A stretch of 64,000 bases of DNA from Streptomyces lucensis JCM 4490 (GTDB lineage: Bacteria > Actinomycetota > Actinomycetes > Streptomycetales > Streptomycetaceae): NCBI RefSeq assembly GCF_014650035.1, contig NZ_BMUE01000001.1, positions 124,001-188,000 of the forward strand, written 5' to 3'. Position numbers and translations under genes: made by a program. Position 1 is the first letter of the stretch, and every line of letters begins with the position of its first letter. The notes beneath the pieces are model-generated. The model was not told the DNA's origin, made no database searches, and saw nothing but the letters and a program-made list of their open reading frames with translations. Positions 11,050 through 18,908 of this stretch are shown piece by piece.

Positions 11050-11913
11050 TTAGGTTGCCGAGTCGGCACCCAACACTATGCCGTACCAAGAGCCTTCAAT
11101 GCGACGGTACAAGTCGGCGCCTTTCAGTACCTTGATCGCGAGGCAGCCTCGGTAGTCGTCGCCGGTGTTCTTGCGGACCGTCTTCGGGTTGTGTTTCTTG
11201 AGCGTCGTCTTGTAGAAGGCGGAGGCGTCCGCGTCGGCGAGCTGGGCCCAGAACTGCTCGGCGCCCGTGACGTCCGCGTTCTCGTGAATCATGACGGTGT
11301 ACCGCAGTCGCTCCCGCTCGACGCCGAGGAGGTCGAGCCACGCGAGGAACACCTTGATCATGCCCGGGTCGCTGTTGACGAAGATGACGCTCTCGCGCCG
11401 GTCGTACGGCTTGTCCTTGGCGCCCTCTGCCCAGTAGAGCCCGACCCCCACCAGGAACAGCTCCCTCGCTGACAGCTCACCGATCGCCTGCTTGGCCTCT
11501 GCCTTGGTGCGCCGGCGCTCCTCGTCCCGGATGCGCAGCTTCTCCTCCCAGCCCTTTCTGGCAATGGCCGCCGATTCCTCCGGAGTGCGCCTGCGTTCCG
11601 GCCTCGGCAGATCCCGTACCCACAGCGACACGGAACTCCGGGAACATCCCAGCTCCGCTTCGATGCGGTCGTACGTCCAGCCCTGCAGTCGCAGCTCCCG
11701 GGCCTTCGCCCGCAGGTCGTCCTTGGCTCGTGGGCGTTTCGTCCACTCCGGTGGCGGCACCCCCTTGACCAGCTGGTTGAGGATGTCGTTGTTGAAGACC
11801 TTCAGCTCGTCCCGGATCTGCCGGAGGCTGAGTCCCGCCCGTCGCAGGGCGACCGCTCGCTTCCGCAACTCCTCGAAGTCGGCGTGTGTGCCGGGTGCAA
11901 GTGCCATGCCCAT
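11050..11913 (-). CDS. HTH protein with possible LAGLIDADG-like core
   Basis: A 287-aa protein without a confident family. Two helix-turn-helix segments are visible: about 23-38 (LRRAGLSLRQIRDEL) and about 76-98 (LQGWTYDRIEAELGCSRSSV). A basic linker (105-142) follows. The C-terminal part starts with LFLVGVGLYWAEGAKD (152-167) and VIFVNSDPGMIKVFL (176-190), then an FW-QL segment and a closing RRIEGSWYG. That pattern resembles a single degenerate LAGLIDADG repeat of homing-endonuclease ancestry, as in WhiA-like regulators. Codon use is less GC3-biased than neighbours, and it starts 28 bp from tRNA-Gln, so transfer is plausible. Start may be the ATG at 11913 or 11907; neither has a strong ribosome site. 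Confidence 0.5.
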   Translation of the reverse strand: MGMALAPGTHADFEELRKRAVALRRAGLSLRQIRDELKVFNNDILNQLVKGVPPPEWTKRPRAKDDLRAKARELRLQGWTYDRIEAELGCSRSSVSLWVRDLPRPERRRTPEESAAIARKGWEEKLRIRDEERRRTKAEAKQAIGELSARELFLVGVGLYWAEGAKDKPYDRRESVIFVNSDPGMIKVFLAWLDLLGVERERLRYTVMIHENADVTGAEQFWAQLADADASAFYKTTLKKHNPKTVRKNTGDDYRGCLAIKVLKGADLYRRIEGSWYGIVLGADSAT

Positions 11914-12073
11914 ACCGTCCGGGCGGAATGACTCGTTCCGGGGTCGAACGGGAAGGGTTCGCCAGTTCGAGGGATACCGGGTGGTTTCGAGGTCGTTCGA
12001 CTACGGAGTGTGGTGTGTGGAGGTAGGTGAAACTCACCGGAAAAGCCGCACCCGTCGCCCGTAGTCTGGGGGC

Positions 12074-13378
12074 ATGACCACGACGGGGGAAGACCACGCC
12101 AGGGCCCTGACCGGCCCATGGTGGTGGGACAGGTGGCGCAGCGCCGTGCTCGACGGGAGTCTCGCGCTGGTGTCCGCCGTGGAGTGCGGCGCGGAGGGGA
12201 TTCCGTTCGCCCGGGACGCGGGTGTCCCGCTGTGGGTGGGGATCGTGTTCGGGGTGGTCGCGGGTTCGGTTCTGCTGGTGCGGCGGCAGTGGCCGACCGC
12301 CGTCGTGCTGGTGGCGATCGCGATCACGCCGGCCCAGATGGGTTTCCTGATGGGCATCGTGGGCCTGTACACGCTGGCGGCGTGCGAGGTGCCGCGGCGG
12401 GTGATCGCCGCGCTGGCGGGGATGTCGTTGCTGGGCACGATGATCGTGACGTTCGTGCGGGTGCGGCAGGACATGTCGCGGGGTGATCTGACGCTCGGTG
12501 ACTGGTTCGTGCCGTTCGCGGCGATCGCGACGTCGTTGGGGCTGACGGCTCCGCCGGTGCTGCTGGGTCTGTACGTGGGGGCGCGGCGCCGGTTGATGGA
12601 GAGTCTGCGGGAGCGGGCGGATTCGCTGGAGCGGGAGCTTCAGTTGCTCGCGGAGCGGGCGGAGGAGCGCGCGGAGTGGGCGCGTGGCGAGGAGCGGACG
12701 CGGATCGCCCGGGAGATGCACGACGTCGTGGCGCACCGGGTGAGTCTGATGGTGGTGCACGCGGCGGCGTTGCAGGCGGTGGCGCGGAGGGATCCGGAGA
12801 AGGCGGTGCGCAACGCGGCTCTGGTGGGGGACATGGGGCGGCAGGCGTTGACGGAGTTGCGGGAGATGCTCGGGGTGCTGCGGGCGGGGGAGGACGTGGG
12901 CCGGCGGGTGGCGTCGGTGTCGCTGGCGGAGGCTGCGGTGGCGGCGGCTTCGCGGGTGGCCGGTGGGGACGGGGCGGTGGAGGGGCCGTGTCTGTCGGAG
13001 CTGGACGAGTTGGTGGGGCAGTCGGCGGCGGCGGGGATGGTCGTGGACCTGTCGGTGCAGGGGGAGGTGCGGTCGTATGCGGCGGAGATCGAGCAGACGG
13101 CGTACCGGGTGGTGCAGGAGGCGTTGACGAACGTCCACAAGCACGCGGCGGGTGCGAAGACGTATGTGCGGCTCGCGCATCGGGTGTCGGAGATCGCGAT
13201 GCAGGTGGAGAACGAGCCGCCGCCGGAGGCCGGGTCGGCGTCGGCGGCGCGGTTGCCGTCGGGTGGGAACGGGCTGGTGGGGATGCGGGAGCGGGTGGTG
13301 TCGCTCGGGGGTGTGTTCGTGTCGGGGCCGACGGATGCGGGGGGTTTCCGGGTGTCGGCGGTGATTCCGGCGGTGTAG
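12074..13378 (+). CDS. Orphan sensor histidine kinase, NarL/DesK (HisKA_3) type
   Basis: A 434-aa membrane kinase. About five hydrophobic segments lie between residues 25 and 168, followed by a coiled-coil stretch (170-205). The HisKA_3 box EMHDVVAHR has the phospho-acceptor His near 216. The N box is VVQEALTNVHKHA (near 345) and the G box NGLVGMRERV (near 400). No response regulator is adjacent, so its partner is elsewhere. A -10-like TAGTCT (12062-12067) places the likely transcription start at or next to the ATG, so the mRNA may be leaderless; a GGGGG run directly before the ATG is too close to be a normal ribosome site. Confidence 0.88.
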   Translation: MTTTGEDHARALTGPWWWDRWRSAVLDGSLALVSAVECGAEGIPFARDAGVPLWVGIVFGVVAGSVLLVRRQWPTAVVLVAIAITPAQMGFLMGIVGLYTLAACEVPRRVIAALAGMSLLGTMIVTFVRVRQDMSRGDLTLGDWFVPFAAIATSLGLTAPPVLLGLYVGARRRLMESLRERADSLERELQLLAERAEERAEWARGEERTRIAREMHDVVAHRVSLMVVHAAALQAVARRDPEKAVRNAALVGDMGRQALTELREMLGVLRAGEDVGRRVASVSLAEAAVAAASRVAGGDGAVEGPCLSELDELVGQSAAAGMVVDLSVQGEVRSYAAEIEQTAYRVVQEALTNVHKHAAGAKTYVRLAHRVSEIAMQVENEPPPEAGSASAARLPSGGNGLVGMRERVVSLGGVFVSGPTDAGGFRVSAVIPAV

Positions 13379-13419
13379 CCGCCCACGGGGGCCGGGGGTC
13401 GGTGCCTGGGGCCCGGGGG

Positions 13420-13914
13420 TCAGCTCGCGGTGAGGCGTGCGGGTTCGATGCCGGTGACGAGGGTGGTCAGGGCCTGGTCGATGTCGGGGCCGGTGTACCA
13501 GTCGCCGGTGTGGTCGAGGGTGTAGACGCGGCCTTCGGTGTCGATGGCGAGGAGGGCCGTGGTGTCGGTCTCCTGGCCGAGGGGGCTGAGTTCGGTGCCG
13601 AGGGCGCGGCCGAGGTCGCCGAGGGTGCGGGCGTGGTGGAGGCCGTGGAGGGGGTCGAGGTGGAGGGCGGCGGGGGCGATCTGGCGGCCGGGGCCGGTGG
13701 GGGTGATGGTGAGGCCGCCGAATTCGGCCCAGGCTTCCACGGCGGCGGGGAAGACGGTGTGCTGGTGTCCGGCGGGTGAGGTGTGTTCGCGCAGGGTGTC
13801 CGCCCAGATCTCGGCCTGCTTTATGTCCCAGCGTCCGGGTTGCCAGCCGGCGGCGCGCAGGGCGGCGTCGACGGGTACGGGGAAGCGCGTGGTGGAGGTG
13901 CGGTCGGGGTGCAT
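13420..13914 (-). CDS. SUKH-3 family immunity-type protein
   Basis: A 164-aa protein with the SUKH-3 pattern: FPVPVDAALRAAGWQPGR at the N-terminus, AVEAWAEFGGLTI in the middle, SPLGQE near 115, IDTEGRVYTLD near 130 and a C-terminal ALTTLVTGIEP. SUKH proteins (SMI1/KNR4 superfamily) commonly neutralise nuclease and deaminase toxins of polymorphic toxin systems by direct binding. It lies 46 bp upstream of a YwqJ-type deaminase on the same strand and may be its cognate immunity protein. No signal peptide, so cytoplasmic. Confidence 0.8.
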   Translation of the reverse strand: MHPDRTSTTRFPVPVDAALRAAGWQPGRWDIKQAEIWADTLREHTSPAGHQHTVFPAAVEAWAEFGGLTITPTGPGRQIAPAALHLDPLHGLHHARTLGDLGRALGTELSPLGQETDTTALLAIDTEGRVYTLDHTGDWYTGPDIDQALTTLVTGIEPARLTAS

Positions 13915-13960
13915 CTGCCCTTGGTTCGTCGTGTGTGCTGGTTCTGGAGGACGCCTGGGG

Positions 13961-14476
13961 TCAGTCGTCGGTTGCGGTGGGGTCGACGACGCGGACGCCG
14001 AAGTGGGTGCTGAGCGCGGTGCAGGCGCGGCAGGGGGTGGCGAAGCTGCCGTGGAGGGGGTCGCCGTCTTCTCGTATGCGGCGGGCGGTGAGTTTGGCGT
14101 TCTTGAGTGCTTTGCGGGCTTCGGCGTTGGTCATGGGTTTGCGGGCGGCGCGTTTGCTGCGGGCGGCGTCGGCGGCGGTGAGGTGCCGGGAGATGAGGAT
14201 GGTTTCGGCGCAGCGGCCGGTGAAGCGGTGGCGTTGGGCGCTGGTGAGGGTGTCGAGGAAGTCCTGGACGAGGGGGTGCAGGGGTGGGGGCTGGTCGCCG
14301 CGGGCGGCGGTGCCGGTGAGGGTGGTGCCGCGGACGGAGAGGGCGGCGGCGACGGTGGGCAGGATGCCGTCGCGGCGGTGGCGGAGGGCGGGTGCGGGGG
14401 CTGTGTCGGTGCCGCTCCAGTCGATGCGGGGGTCGCCGGCCCGCATGTGGCTGCCTCCGGTCTGCAAGGCGTTCAT
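13961..14476 (-). CDS. YwqJ-type nucleic-acid/nucleotide deaminase (toxin-like)
   Basis: A 171-aa protein whose C-terminal half has the zinc-dependent deaminase signature: GRCAE (88-91, Cys plus catalytic Glu) and PCRAC (148-152). The spacing and the TPCRACTALSTHFGV ending resemble the YwqJ-deaminase family, often a C-terminal warhead of polymorphic toxins. Here it is a small stand-alone cytosolic protein with no secretion or trafficking domain. ATG at 14476 follows GGGAGGGAAC; the open frame continues 74 codons upstream without a ribosome site. Precedes the SUKH-3 gene in the same operon and is divergent from the nuclease/SUKH gene. Confidence 0.72.
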   Translation of the reverse strand: MNALQTGGSHMRAGDPRIDWSGTDTAPAPALRHRRDGILPTVAAALSVRGTTLTGTAARGDQPPPLHPLVQDFLDTLTSAQRHRFTGRCAETILISRHLTAADAARSKRAARKPMTNAEARKALKNAKLTARRIREDGDPLHGSFATPCRACTALSTHFGVRVVDPTATDD

Positions 14477-14739
14477 GGTCGTCGTTCCCTCCCAGGGTGT
14501 GACCCCGAAGGACACAGGGTGCCAAATGCCGTGGCTGGTGCGGAAGGTGGGGCGGTGCGACACGCCCTGGTCGGATGAGGTGGTGACGGTGGGGTGACGG
14601 CTGGTCACGGAAGTGGGGGGTGGTGTCCGGTGGTGTGGTGGCGGGCCGGTGACCGGGGTGGTCGTACCGCATAGGCTGTCGCCGTTCGCGATCGACACCG
14701 CCGTTGAGGCCAGAGAGAACGCCGCAGGGGGCTACCGCC

Positions 14740-15750
14740 ATGACGACAGGTCGGCTCGGGGAGCAGGCCGCGCCGCCGAACGCGGCCTATGCCGGGCAGG
14801 TTGTGCACTTTCCGGATCCGGTCCGGGCGGCGCGTCACCCGAGAGGGGTACGGGTCGATGAGCGGGGTTACCCGGATTTCTCGGCGTACGCGCGTGTGGC
14901 GGCGGAGATCGCGGAGCCGCCGGAGGGTTTCGGTGTCGATGAGTTGCGGCTGACGGACTTCGTGTCGGCGAACGCGGCGGCGGCGGCGTCGGGGCACGAG
15001 TTGTGGGACACGGTGCCGGATGTGGCGACGCCGCATGGGTGGACGTGGCATCACGTGGCGGGTTCGCGGCGGCTGGAGTTGGTTCCGGTCGAGGTGAAGG
15101 CGTTGTTGCGGCATCACGGTGGGGTGGCGACGGCGCGGGTGGATCACGCGAAGCGGGGGACGCGGCCGTTGCCGGAGACGCGGCCGGCGCATTTCGGTCT
15201 GCCGAAGTCGGGTGTGGCGGTGACGGAGGCGCAGGTGCAGGGGGTCGAGGAGGATCTCGGCTACCGGCTTCCGGGTGCCTACCGGTCGTTCCTGAAGGCG
15301 GCGGGCGGGTGTGCGCCGGTGGGTGCGGCGCTGATCGCCGAGTTGGGTCTGCTGCTGGATCAGCCGTTCTTCACGGTGCGGGACGAGGCCGCGGTCAATG
15401 ATCTTGTGTATGTGAACAAATGCCTGCGTGATCATCTGACGAAGGATTACCTGGGTGTCTCGTTCGTGCAGGGTGGTCTGCTCGCGGTGAAGGTGCGGGG
15501 CGAGCGGTCGGGTTCGGTGTGGTTCTGCGCGTACGACGACGTGCGGGACGTGGATCCCTCGTGGTCGCCGGCGGAGCGGGTGGAGCGGCTGCTGCTGCCG
15601 TGTGGTGAGGATTTCGACGCGTTCCTGTCGCGGCTAGCGGGTAATCCGCCGGAGCTGGAGACGGTGGCGAATCTGATGGTGGACGGCGGTTTCGCCCGTG
15701 TCGTCCCGGTGTCTTCCGGCTCGGCGTCTTCCGGTCCGGTGGGGGAGTGA
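14740..15750 (+). CDS. WHH-type HNH/EndoVII nuclease domain fused to SUKH (SMI1/KNR4) domain
   Basis: A 336-aa protein. Residues about 40-150 look like an HNH/Endonuclease VII toxin module: YPDFSAYA, then ELWDTVPD, then GWTWHH (101-106) and LVPVEVKALLRHHGG (114-128), the spacing seen in WHH/LHH nuclease families. Residues about 160-325 resemble an SMI1/KNR4 (SUKH-1) domain (VEEDLGYRLPGAYRSFLKAAGG near 169-190). A nuclease and a typical antidote domain in one chain is unusual. ATG at 14740 has AGGGGG upstream. The next gene begins 10 bp downstream, so they form an operon. Confidence 0.68.
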   Translation: MTTGRLGEQAAPPNAAYAGQVVHFPDPVRAARHPRGVRVDERGYPDFSAYARVAAEIAEPPEGFGVDELRLTDFVSANAAAAASGHELWDTVPDVATPHGWTWHHVAGSRRLELVPVEVKALLRHHGGVATARVDHAKRGTRPLPETRPAHFGLPKSGVAVTEAQVQGVEEDLGYRLPGAYRSFLKAAGGCAPVGAALIAELGLLLDQPFFTVRDEAAVNDLVYVNKCLRDHLTKDYLGVSFVQGGLLAVKVRGERSGSVWFCAYDDVRDVDPSWSPAERVERLLLPCGEDFDAFLSRLAGNPPELETVANLMVDGGFARVVPVSSGSASSGPVGE

Positions 15751-15760
15751 GCTGCAGGCG

Positions 15761-18751
15761 ATGGTGACGTACGCGCAGGCGCAGGAGCGCGCCGAGGAGT
15801 GGATCAACGGGGACGTCCCGGTGTACCAGCACCGTGAGGTGCGGGTGCGGGAGTTCGAGCTGGGTTTCGTGGTGTGGGGTGAGGACCGTGCGGAGGGTCC
15901 GCGTTCGGATGCGGGCGGGCAGCGGTTGGTCATCGCGCGGGACAGCGGGGAGGCGACGCTGTGGCCGGCGTTGCCGGTGGGTGAGGTGATCCGCCGGTAC
16001 GAGGAGGAGTACGGCCGTGTCGACGAGCCCGAGGACGCGGTTCCGGCGGCCGCGGCGGCGCGGGTGGACCTGAATCAGACGTCGTTCCTGTTGTCTCCGC
16101 CGGAGTGGTTGCAGGAGGCGGCGGACAAGCTGGGGCTGGGGGACCGGCGGCCGGGGGGCGAGGACGGCGCCGGGGTCGCGCAGCCGGGTTCCGCCGCGGG
16201 CGGGGCCGGCGCCGCCGGGGGTGCGGGGTTGGCGGAGACGCAGGCCGGGATGCCCGTGGACGCGCCGGGCGGGCCGGGTGCGCCCGTTCCCGCGGACGTT
16301 CCAGCGCCTGTTCCCGCGGACGTTCCCGCGGACGTTCCCGCGCCTGTTCCCGCGGACGTGCCTGAGGGCGCGACGCCCTGGGCGGGTACGGACACGAACG
16401 CGGGGCCGGGTGAGGACGACCGTTCGGTGCCGTTGCCGGCGACGGTGTTCGCGTCGCAGTTGAACGATGCGGACGATGCGGGCACGAGGCCGCCGGTGGC
16501 GCCGCCGGAGGCGAAGACGGCGTTGATGTCGGGGGGCAGTCAGCTGCCGCCGACGGCGGTCGCGCCGGTGCTCGGTGGTCCGGACGCGTCGGGGGCGCAG
16601 GGGGCTTCCGGTGCCGGGTACGCGCCTGGGGCGCCCGCTGCTCCCGGTGTGCCGGGGGTTCAGCAGGGTGGTGCGCCGGTGCCGCCGCCGGGCACGCCGC
16701 CGTACGGCCGGCCGCAGCCTCCGGCCGTCGCGGGTACGCCCGCGCCGGGTGTGCCGGTCGGTCCGCCGGCGCCGGGCACGCCGCCCGCGCCTCCTGCTGC
16801 TCCGGGTGCGCCGCAGGGCGGCACGCCGCCTCCGCCGCCTCCGGGCGCCCAGCCGTACGGGTTCCCGCAGGCTCCCGGCGCTGCGCAGGGTGCTCCGGGG
16901 TACGGATATCCGCAGGCGCCGGGGGGGCCGCAGGCTCCGGAGGGGCCGGACGCGGCCGCGCGGCGGCTCGCTCCCCATGCCGGGGACATCGCGGACGCCG
17001 CGACGAGCAAGGCCGCGCCGCCGCCGCGGAAGGCGCGCGGTGGGGCGGGTGCGCCGCCTCCGCCGCCGGGTGTTCCCGGTGCGCCGGGTGCGCGGCCCGG
17101 GGGCGTGGGTGCTCCGTCAGCTCCGGCTGCGCCCGCGGGTGGCGGTTATGTGCCTACGCAACTGGTGTCGGCGCTGGGTCCGGACGGGCCCGAGGTACCG
17201 GGCGGTGCGGGTGCGCCGGCCGGTCCGGGGGGATCGGACGGGGGACAGGCGCCGGGTGCGCCCGGCGCTCCCGCGGGTGGTCCGGGGGGCACGCCTCCCG
17301 GTCAGGTGCCGTACGCGGCCACGATGCTGGCCGACCCGGGACGGATGGGCGGCGGGGCACCGCAGCCTCCAGGGGCCCCTGGTGCCCCGGGTGTCCCGGG
17401 TTCTTCGAACACGCCGAACCCTCCCGGCCCTCCCGGCCCTCCCGGCCCTCCCGGCCCTCCCGGTGCTCCCGCGGTGCCGGGTGCTCCGGGTGGGCCCGCG
17501 GCTCCCGGCGCGCCGCAGCCTCCGGGTGCCGCGGCCGGTCCGGGGGCTCCCGGGGCGCCGGGGGTGCCCGGTGGTGCCCACGGTGCCGTGCATCATGCGG
17601 AGACCGTGCTGGCCGCACCGCCTGTGGCCGGCCCGGGCGCGTCCTTCCCGCCGCCCGTGCCGGGCGCCCCTGGTGTGCCCGCGGGCGGTCCCGGTGTCCC
17701 GGGTGCCCCGCAGCCGGTGCCGCCGGGTGCGCCCGTGCCGGGGCAGTCCGGGGCGTACGGGTATCCGCAGCAGGGGCAGCCGACGGTGGGCCCCGGTTAC
17801 CAGGCCGTGCTGCGCTACCGGGCGCAGGACGGCTCGGAGCAGCAGCTGATCCGGCGTTCGGCGCCGGGCACGCCGCATCCGGAGTGGCAGATCTTCCACG
17901 AGCTGCGGGCGATGAACGTGCCGCCGGGTCAGGTGCTGGAGCTGCACACGGAGTTGGAGTCGTGCGAGCTGCCGGGTGCCTACTGTGCGCGGATGATCCG
18001 TGAGCAGTGGCCGCAGGCGCGGATCGCGAGCATCGCGCCGTACGGCACGGACCACGCGAGCCGTCAGCAGGGCATGCGGCAGCTGCTGGCGCACCAGGGC
18101 GAGCTGCACCAGGTGGCGGACGGTCCGGCGCGGCCGGCGCCGGTGCGGGCGCCGCTGACGCCGGTGCAGGCGGCGCCGCCGGTTCCGCCGGAGGGTGTCG
18201 CGCAGGAGCTGGCTGCGGCGTTCGGGCCGGGGGTCTTCCGGTTCGAGCAGCAGGCGGTGTCGCGGCAGGGTGTGCCGCCGGTGGTGGCGCACACGCTGGT
18301 GGTGGCCGGGTTGCCGCTGGACATGGGTCCGTTCTTCTGGGCGCAGGCGCAGCCGGGCCGCCCGGTGCCGACGCTGGCCGAGCTGGCGGCCGAGCGCGGG
18401 GTGCAGGCGGCGGCGGACGCGGGCTCGTACCTCGTCATGGGCACCGACTTCGGCAAGGCGATCTGTGTGCAGTACGGGACGGCGAACATCGTGGCCGTGC
18501 CGGTGGAGGCGGGGCCGGGCGGTGCGCCGGTGCCGCCGCAGTTCGTGAACACGGGGCTGCCGGAGTTTGCGCGCTGCCTGGCGCTGCTGGGCCGTATGTG
18601 GCGCCTGCGGTACGGGCTGAACCAGGAGCAGGCGGGCCGTTGGACCGTCGACTTCCAGGCGCAGCTGGCATCGCTGGACGCGGCGGCGCTGGGTTCGCCG
18701 GAGAGCTGGTGGTCGGTGCTGCTGGAGCAGATGTGGGACGGGCTGCTGTAG
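15761..18751 (+). CDS. Modular protein: YrhB/Imm35-like domain, Pro/Gly linker, deaminase-like domain, SUKH-4
   Basis: A 996-aa protein. Residues 1-115 resemble the YrhB/Imm35 family (VTYAQAQERAEEWING, RLVIARDSGEATLWPALP). Residues about 130-675 are low complexity, rich in Pro, Gly and Ala, with perfect 9-bp repeats encoding collagen-like GPP triplets near 17419-17463. Residues about 680-790 look like a deaminase fold: PHPEWQIFHELRAMN near 705 and SCELPGAYC near 733-741. Residues about 810-996 match SUKH-4. No signal peptide or membrane segment. Probably an intracellular modular effector/immunity protein; the partner is unknown. The ATG at 15761 lacks a strong Shine-Dalgarno and may rely on coupling to the upstream gene. 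Confidence 0.65.
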   Translation: MVTYAQAQERAEEWINGDVPVYQHREVRVREFELGFVVWGEDRAEGPRSDAGGQRLVIARDSGEATLWPALPVGEVIRRYEEEYGRVDEPEDAVPAAAAARVDLNQTSFLLSPPEWLQEAADKLGLGDRRPGGEDGAGVAQPGSAAGGAGAAGGAGLAETQAGMPVDAPGGPGAPVPADVPAPVPADVPADVPAPVPADVPEGATPWAGTDTNAGPGEDDRSVPLPATVFASQLNDADDAGTRPPVAPPEAKTALMSGGSQLPPTAVAPVLGGPDASGAQGASGAGYAPGAPAAPGVPGVQQGGAPVPPPGTPPYGRPQPPAVAGTPAPGVPVGPPAPGTPPAPPAAPGAPQGGTPPPPPPGAQPYGFPQAPGAAQGAPGYGYPQAPGGPQAPEGPDAAARRLAPHAGDIADAATSKAAPPPRKARGGAGAPPPPPGVPGAPGARPGGVGAPSAPAAPAGGGYVPTQLVSALGPDGPEVPGGAGAPAGPGGSDGGQAPGAPGAPAGGPGGTPPGQVPYAATMLADPGRMGGGAPQPPGAPGAPGVPGSSNTPNPPGPPGPPGPPGPPGAPAVPGAPGGPAAPGAPQPPGAAAGPGAPGAPGVPGGAHGAVHHAETVLAAPPVAGPGASFPPPVPGAPGVPAGGPGVPGAPQPVPPGAPVPGQSGAYGYPQQGQPTVGPGYQAVLRYRAQDGSEQQLIRRSAPGTPHPEWQIFHELRAMNVPPGQVLELHTELESCELPGAYCARMIREQWPQARIASIAPYGTDHASRQQGMRQLLAHQGELHQVADGPARPAPVRAPLTPVQAAPPVPPEGVAQELAAAFGPGVFRFEQQAVSRQGVPPVVAHTLVVAGLPLDMGPFFWAQAQPGRPVPTLAELAAERGVQAAADAGSYLVMGTDFGKAICVQYGTANIVAVPVEAGPGGAPVPPQFVNTGLPEFARCLALLGRMWRLRYGLNQEQAGRWTVDFQAQLASLDAAALGSPESWWSVLLEQMWDGLL
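16285..16360. repeat. Tandem repeats encoding PVPADVPA
   Basis: Variants of a GTTCCCGCG(GAC) unit recur about seven times and encode alternating PVPADV/PADVPA motifs within the low-complexity linker of the modular SUKH-4 protein. All unit lengths are multiples of three, so copy-number changes keep the frame. Confidence 0.8.
17419..17463. repeat. Five perfect 9-bp repeats encoding collagen-like triplets
   Basis: Five exact consecutive copies of CCCTCCCGG encode PPG/GPP triplets, the core of a longer Gly-X-Y-like stretch in the modular SUKH-4 protein. A perfect tandem array of this kind is prone to slippage. Confidence 0.9.
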
Positions 18752-18779
18752 CGGGCTGCGGCTCGGGGTGAGTGGAAGG

Positions 18780-18809
18780 CGCCCTCCACGCGTGCGTGGA
18801 GGGCGTTTT
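18780..18809 (+). terminator. Terminator of the toxin/immunity-module operon
   Basis: A perfect 12-bp stem, CGCCCTCCACGC (18780-18791) with GCGTGGAGGGCG (18794-18805), has an effective four-base loop and is followed by TTTT. A textbook intrinsic terminator, uncommon in this genus. Confidence 0.93.
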
Positions 18810-18908
18810 CCGTTCGCGGAGTGTCGCGTTATGCACCTTTGTGCCCGATCCATCAGGATGTGCGCGAAATCTTCCTGTCGTGCAGGTCCGGTGGAGAGGG
18901 GTGTCCGG

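Noticed and set aside
11050..11913. Integrase or prophage remnant at tRNA-Gln
   Set aside because: The protein has no tyrosine or serine recombinase motifs and I see no repeat of the tRNA 3' end nearby.
12074..13378. Two-component operon with an adjacent response regulator
   Set aside because: No receiver-domain gene lies on either side, so the kinase is called as an orphan.
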